A stretch of DNA of 64,000 nt from Acidobacteriota bacterium (lineage in GTDB: Bacteria > Acidobacteriota > Terriglobia > Acidiferrales > UBA7541): positions 1,139 to 65,138 of the forward strand of contig QHYK01000117.1 in NCBI GenBank assembly GCA_003224085.1, written 5' to 3'. Shown here piece by piece: positions 60,737 through 64,000 of this stretch (position 1 is its first letter; every line of letters starts with the position of its first letter). The notes under the pieces were generated by a model, which searched no databases, was not told where the DNA came from, and worked only from the letters and a program-made list of their open reading frames with translations. A program made the translations under genes and the position numbers.

Positions 60737-61928
60737 TGGAACCCGGTGTCCTCGATATGCCAGCGGGACCGGATGATCCGTAGCGCCGTTTGACGACTGA
60801 TCTGGCGCGCACGCTGGCCGATGACGGCGAAGCACCAGGTGGTTGGTTTCTCTTGGTCCGGCTTGGTCACCACGGCGCGGACCGCGCGGACTCTTCCTTG
60901 GTAGGTATCCAGTGTCTCGATATTGTCGATGTCCCAGAAATCCACCTGTTCTTTCCGCTCCGCATCGTCGCAGCTCTCGCACCGCCCCTCGATCTCCCAG
61001 AGCTGGAGTGCTTCTTTGAACGGTTCGTCCTTTTCCTTCTTGAGAACCAGGAAGCCGCCGTAACCGTAATTGGTGAGCTGGGTCATCACCTACGAAGGCA
61101 TCGATGAACCCGCCGTAGATCTTGTGCAGCGAATCGATCAGACGCTTTGCCGCGGTCAGTTCCCCTTCATGGGCCGACATGCTCGGGATCGCTATCGCGC
61201 AGAGCCTCCTCGTTGCGTACCGGCTCGATCCCCAGAATGACATCGATCACCGGGCCGAGCAGCATGGCCACAACTTAGGAGTGATAATACTGTTCCACCT
61301 CTTCGGTCTGACCACCCCGTTTTCGTTTGACCTTGCGCGTCAAGCAGCGCGGGCAGTGCCGATCATAGGAAGCGAACGGCTGCCAACCATCAATGGCTAC
61401 ACAGCGCAGAGCACCGTAGCCGTCGCGAAAAGCTTTGTTCCTCTCGGCTTTGTGAATCACCTCCTCGTTCGCGTCCCGCAGCCCGTCCAGCTCCAATTTA
61501 TCCAGAACATTGGCCACCACGTCGGCGCTGAAGGCTTTCACCTCCGGCGTGGGCTGGCGGCCAATGAGTTTCTGGAAATCGGCTTCCTTCAAATCGCCCT
61601 CCAGCGCGTTGATGCTGGGAATACGCAGCAAGGCCGTGTGAAACAAGCGGTTGACCACGTCGAAGGTGGGAATCTTCGGACGGCGCCTCTTGTCCCTTAG
61701 GCTCCCCAACAGATCCGGCAAGGCAAACACATGGTGAGCGTACTTTTCAAACTGGTGGAGTTTGCGGCGAGAACCCTCGATCCACTCGGGCAACGCGGCA
61801 CCACGCTGCTCCCGGCGAAGGGCTTCATCCCGTTCCCGACAGCATCGCTTGTATTTCGCGCCGCTCCCGCAGCGGCACGCTTCGTTCCGCCCCACACGGG
61901 TCGGAAGGACGACGACGACCTCACCCAC
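60730..61928 (-). pseudogene. DDE transposase with SEC-C zinc motif, decayed
   Basis: The N-terminal frame (from GTG 61928) has CRCGSGAKYKRCC (SEC-C motif), then AIDGWQPFASYDRHCPRCL, the region with the first catalytic Asp, and EEVEQYYHS before a TAA. The next frame holds VVAMLLGPVIDVILGIEPVR, and after another shift AKRLIDSLHKIYGGFIDAFV; about 20-25 bases are then missing before TQLTNYGYGGFLVLKKEKDE and IRSRWHIEDTGFHQW. Nonsense codon, shifts and a deletion make it dead. The C-terminal end lies at 57366-57602. Confidence 0.75.
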
Positions 61929-62010
61929 CCTGTCCGAAGCTTCCTGCTGGCTCAGGGTGAGTCCCCTGGTCAGCCGTTCGAGACTACCGCCCGAAGGCTA
62001 GATCGCTCGT

Positions 62011-62379
62011 TCACGTTTTCTTGCGCCTCTTCTTCGTGGACTGCCGACGCCACAACGCCAGCAGTTGGGCGTTGGCGGCAAAGACCTCGGCAATGGCGTC
62101 CTTGAACTCGCGTCCTTGCTCAACCAGGGGGCGGACCTGCTCCACCCATTCGTCGGGAATGCGCTCGACGTGCTTCTTGCCATCTGCCATGAACGTCAAC
62201 GACCAGGAGGGATGTCCCTCTCCCCCGGCGCACCGGCAGGTGGGCTTTCCGCAGCGGCTGTGCGTGAGGGCCAGCGAGCCGGGTAAAGCGTCGGGAGGAA
62301 TCTTCAGACCACGAAGCAAGGCGTGCTTCCGCTGGCGCAAGCGCGCGGCGGGATCACCCTGGGCGTCGTATAAATTCAT
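62011..62379 (-). CDS. DUF6788-family protein
   Basis: A 122-residue protein with SLALTHSRCGKPTCRCA (Cys pair near residue 45), SWSLTFMADGKKHVERIPDE and a basic C-terminus (KKRRKKT). It matches the small DUF6788 proteins that often precede IS transposases of this type. It starts at ATG 62379 and ends 82 bases before the transposase remnant, on the same strand. Probably a transposition accessory or regulator, by context. Confidence 0.7.
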   Translation of the reverse strand: MNLYDAQGDPAARLRQRKHALLRGLKIPPDALPGSLALTHSRCGKPTCRCAGGEGHPSWSLTFMADGKKHVERIPDEWVEQVRPLVEQGREFKDAIAEVFAANAQLLALWRRQSTKKRRKKT

Positions 62380-62827
62380 CTAGGTGTAATAATACGCCAA
62401 GAACAGGCTGTGTCAAGGCGATTCTTTCGCTGGGGGAATTTGCGCTTGACGCCACCGCGGGGATCTTCAATGGCTATGTGGTGTTACAGGGTTGGGCCGG
62501 AAGTCCTGGGCCATCTTGCCCTCCGATGTGTCAAGAGACGATGTGAACGTTAAGCGCGATCCTAAATCGAAAACGGTGGCGATCTTGTTCGACTTCCGGA
62601 CTTGTCCGGCGCACTCGAACTGACGCAAATGGATTTAGTCAAACGGGACAACTACCTCCACGCGATCCAACTTCTTCGGTTTATGCGTTGTCGGGCGCTA
62701 GGACATCGAATCGACTTGGTTAACCAAATCCAAATTCATGGCCGTACTCCGACTCAGACGTATAGGGCTGTTCTGCAGGCTGTCACTTCAGAACGCGGGG
62801 AACCACCTCTAATTCCGCGGTGTCCAA
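62380..62827. other. Intergenic, possible decayed coding DNA
   Basis: About 450 bases without a clear gene. Short protein-like stretches occur in different frames (LGEFALDATAGIFNGYVV near 62430, DDVNVKRDPKSKTVAILFD near 62545), suggesting remnants of a broken gene at the edge of the IS. The region also holds the promoter side of the gene at 62828. Confidence 0.4.
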
Positions 62828-63529
62828 ATGATGATGATAATTCTTGCCATCGCCTGCGGCTTTCTGCTCTTTGCGCCCAACATTTACGGGCAAGGCAATC
62901 CTCTTGAACGGCGGGTTTCCGAGTTCGATTCGAAAGGTGTTGGCTTGACAGAAACACTCCTCAAGCTCTCGCATCAGCAGCATCTTCCAATCGCCGTCGA
63001 ATACCTTGACCGAACCTCAATGGACCAGCCCGTTGACGTCAGCCTGAGGAATATAACGATCGGTCGGGCACTTGATTCCATTCTGCACCATGGCAATGGG
63101 TACAGGTGGAGGCTACGATATGGAATCATTCAAATCACAAATAGGCATGCTTCAAGACGTGCCGGCGGTCTGTTGAACAGAGTGATTCCCGTTTTCGAGA
63201 TTCCAAAAGGAGAGACAGTTAAAATGACTTCCACCATGCTGTGGTGGAACCTGCAAATCGCCCTCGACCCGAGGCTGAAAGGAAAGGGATTCATGGGAGA
63301 CATTATGGGCAGGTCATCCGCAGTGAAGCCAGCGACATTGCACAACCGAACCGTGCGAGAGATTCTTTCCTACATCGTTCTCAATAGCCAAGCGGAAGGT
63401 TGGGTCGTAGCGGGCCCTCCGGAATGCCTTGGCTATACTCCATATTGCGGGCTGTGGTTCTTCATTGAAGGGGAGCCCTTTGGCACTTCATACCAAGTTA
63501 TCCTGCGTCGGGTCCATGAAAACCTCTAG
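62828..63529 (+). CDS. Secreted STN-domain protein
   Basis: A 233-residue protein with a signal peptide (residues 1-22, ending NIYGQ). Residues 35-105 resemble the STN (secretin/TonB short N-terminal) domain: LTETLLKLSHQQHLPIAVEY, followed by VDVSLRNITIGRALDSIL. The C-terminal half has a paired-Cys hairpin (ECLGYTPYCGLWF). No plug or barrel follows, so it is a stand-alone STN protein; similar Acidobacterial ones have unknown function. The start may be any of three consecutive ATG codons. Confidence 0.72.
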   Translation: MMMIILAIACGFLLFAPNIYGQGNPLERRVSEFDSKGVGLTETLLKLSHQQHLPIAVEYLDRTSMDQPVDVSLRNITIGRALDSILHHGNGYRWRLRYGIIQITNRHASRRAGGLLNRVIPVFEIPKGETVKMTSTMLWWNLQIALDPRLKGKGFMGDIMGRSSAVKPATLHNRTVREILSYIVLNSQAEGWVVAGPPECLGYTPYCGLWFFIEGEPFGTSYQVILRRVHENL

Positions 63530-63714
63530 GTTGATTGGCAGGAGGTAGCTTTCATCCGATTGAGAAATCTACCTCTACTGTCCTGCCCGGCTACTTCTGT
63601 GTCGCATAATTGTACAATTGGCTGTCACTGGCCCGAAACGGCGTTCGAGGAGGTAGGAGCAGGGGCAACATTCAGCAAAGACCTTTTCGTTGGTCTAGGC
63701 CCAGAACAGACCGT

Positions 63715-64000
63715 TCACTTAGAAGACCTCTTAGGAGCGTTTTCCTTAAGGAGTAGTAGGATCTCGCTCTCAAATGCGCTTTTCTCCACCATACCGTGCA
63801 AGTCAGCGATCTTACCTTCGCGATCGGTTAACAGCGTTACCGGCAACCCGTTCTCAGCACCAAACAGCTTGGCCAATTCCCAATTGCCGATCACAACCGG
63901 GTAGTTAACCCTTTTCTCTGCGAGGAAGGGCTTCACTGATTTCCAACCGTCTTCATCCACTGAAACGCCAACAACTGATAGACCGCTCTTGCAGTCCAGC
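63715..64000 (-). CDS. Thioredoxin-like (TlpA/redoxin) protein, partial
   Basis: The C-terminal part of a redoxin; the gene runs off the right edge of the window. Visible are LSVVGVSVDEDGWKSVKPFL, NYPVVIGNWELAKLFGAENG and the cis-Pro loop LPVTLLTDREGKI. The active-site CxxC would lie outside the window. Such exported redoxins reduce protein disulfides in the periplasm. Stop at 63715. Confidence 0.75.
   Translation of the reverse strand, partial: LDCKSGLSVVGVSVDEDGWKSVKPFLAEKRVNYPVVIGNWELAKLFGAENGLPVTLLTDREGKIADLHGMVEKSAFESEILLLLKENAPKRSSK

Overview
This looks like a chromosomal piece of a soil-type Acidobacteriota (probably Terriglobia-like). I infer this from the ADOP-type duplicated ABC permease next to a PadR regulator, a large carboxypeptidase-regulatory-domain TonB receptor, an FG-GAP/ASPIC protein, paired GH51 enzymes with GH43, and several small conserved proteins typical of that phylum. 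No rRNA, tRNA or CRISPR was recognised, so the placement rests on gene families only.

Layout. 1-12.1 kb: housekeeping and accessory genes, mostly on the minus strand (ADOP permease with a broken PadR gene, metallophosphoesterase, PilZ, M23 peptidase, benzoate-CoA-ligase-type enzyme, a membrane-cytosine deaminase fusion, M20 hydrolase). 12.6-17.5 kb: a two-PilZ zinc-ribbon protein and a nucleoside-salvage operon (thymidine phosphorylase, NupC, PNP, cytidine deaminase). 18.2-22.2 kb: methionine-salvage trio mtnB-mtnD-mtnC between two pseudogenes. 22.3-31.9 kb: sugar MFS transporter, MerR-TPR protein, Ku and LigD (a complete two-component NHEJ system), a nucleotidyltransferase, a DUF72 protein and an alditol-oxidase-like flavoprotein.

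32.2-41.3 kb holds the most interesting content. Six co-directional, tightly spaced genes encode SbnA- and SbnB-type enzymes that make L-2,3-diaminopropionate (Dap), a carrier protein fused to the membrane/hexapeptide terminal region of Pls (epsilon-poly-lysine synthetase) type synthetases, a separate adenylation-carrier protein with half of a condensation domain, a SyrP/TauD-type Fe(II)/2-oxoglutarate oxygenase, and an Sfp-type phosphopantetheinyl transferase. Read together, this is a split Pls-like assembly line supplied with Dap, so the product could be a poly-Dap-like oligomer or a hydroxylated Dap conjugate. The cluster sits between an IS remnant on the left and a graveyard of transposase, integrase and toxin-antitoxin fragments (41.5-43.7 kb) on the right, which fits acquisition by horizontal transfer.

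43.8-57.1 kb is an arabinan/arabinose utilisation locus: two GH51 arabinofuranosidases, a GH43 arabinanase-like enzyme, a TonB receptor, FG-GAP and TPR proteins, and a LacI regulator. A shared 10-mer GAAAACGTTT occurs at three genes of the locus and is a good operator candidate. 57.3-62.4 kb is a mobile region: a serine-recombinase module (HTH protein, small protein, recombinase paralogue lacking the catalytic serine, frameshifted large recombinase) lying between parts of a degraded SEC-C-type transposase, preceded by a DUF6788 gene. The right edge has an STN-domain secreted protein and the C-terminal part of a thioredoxin-like protein.

Pseudogenes are frequent (PadR, MBL-fold, SRPBCC, PIN, HigB, ImmA/IrrE, transposases, recombinase). 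Several carry single-base indels, so sequencing error should be excluded before decay is inferred for those. Others also carry deletions, nonsense codons or truncations and look real.
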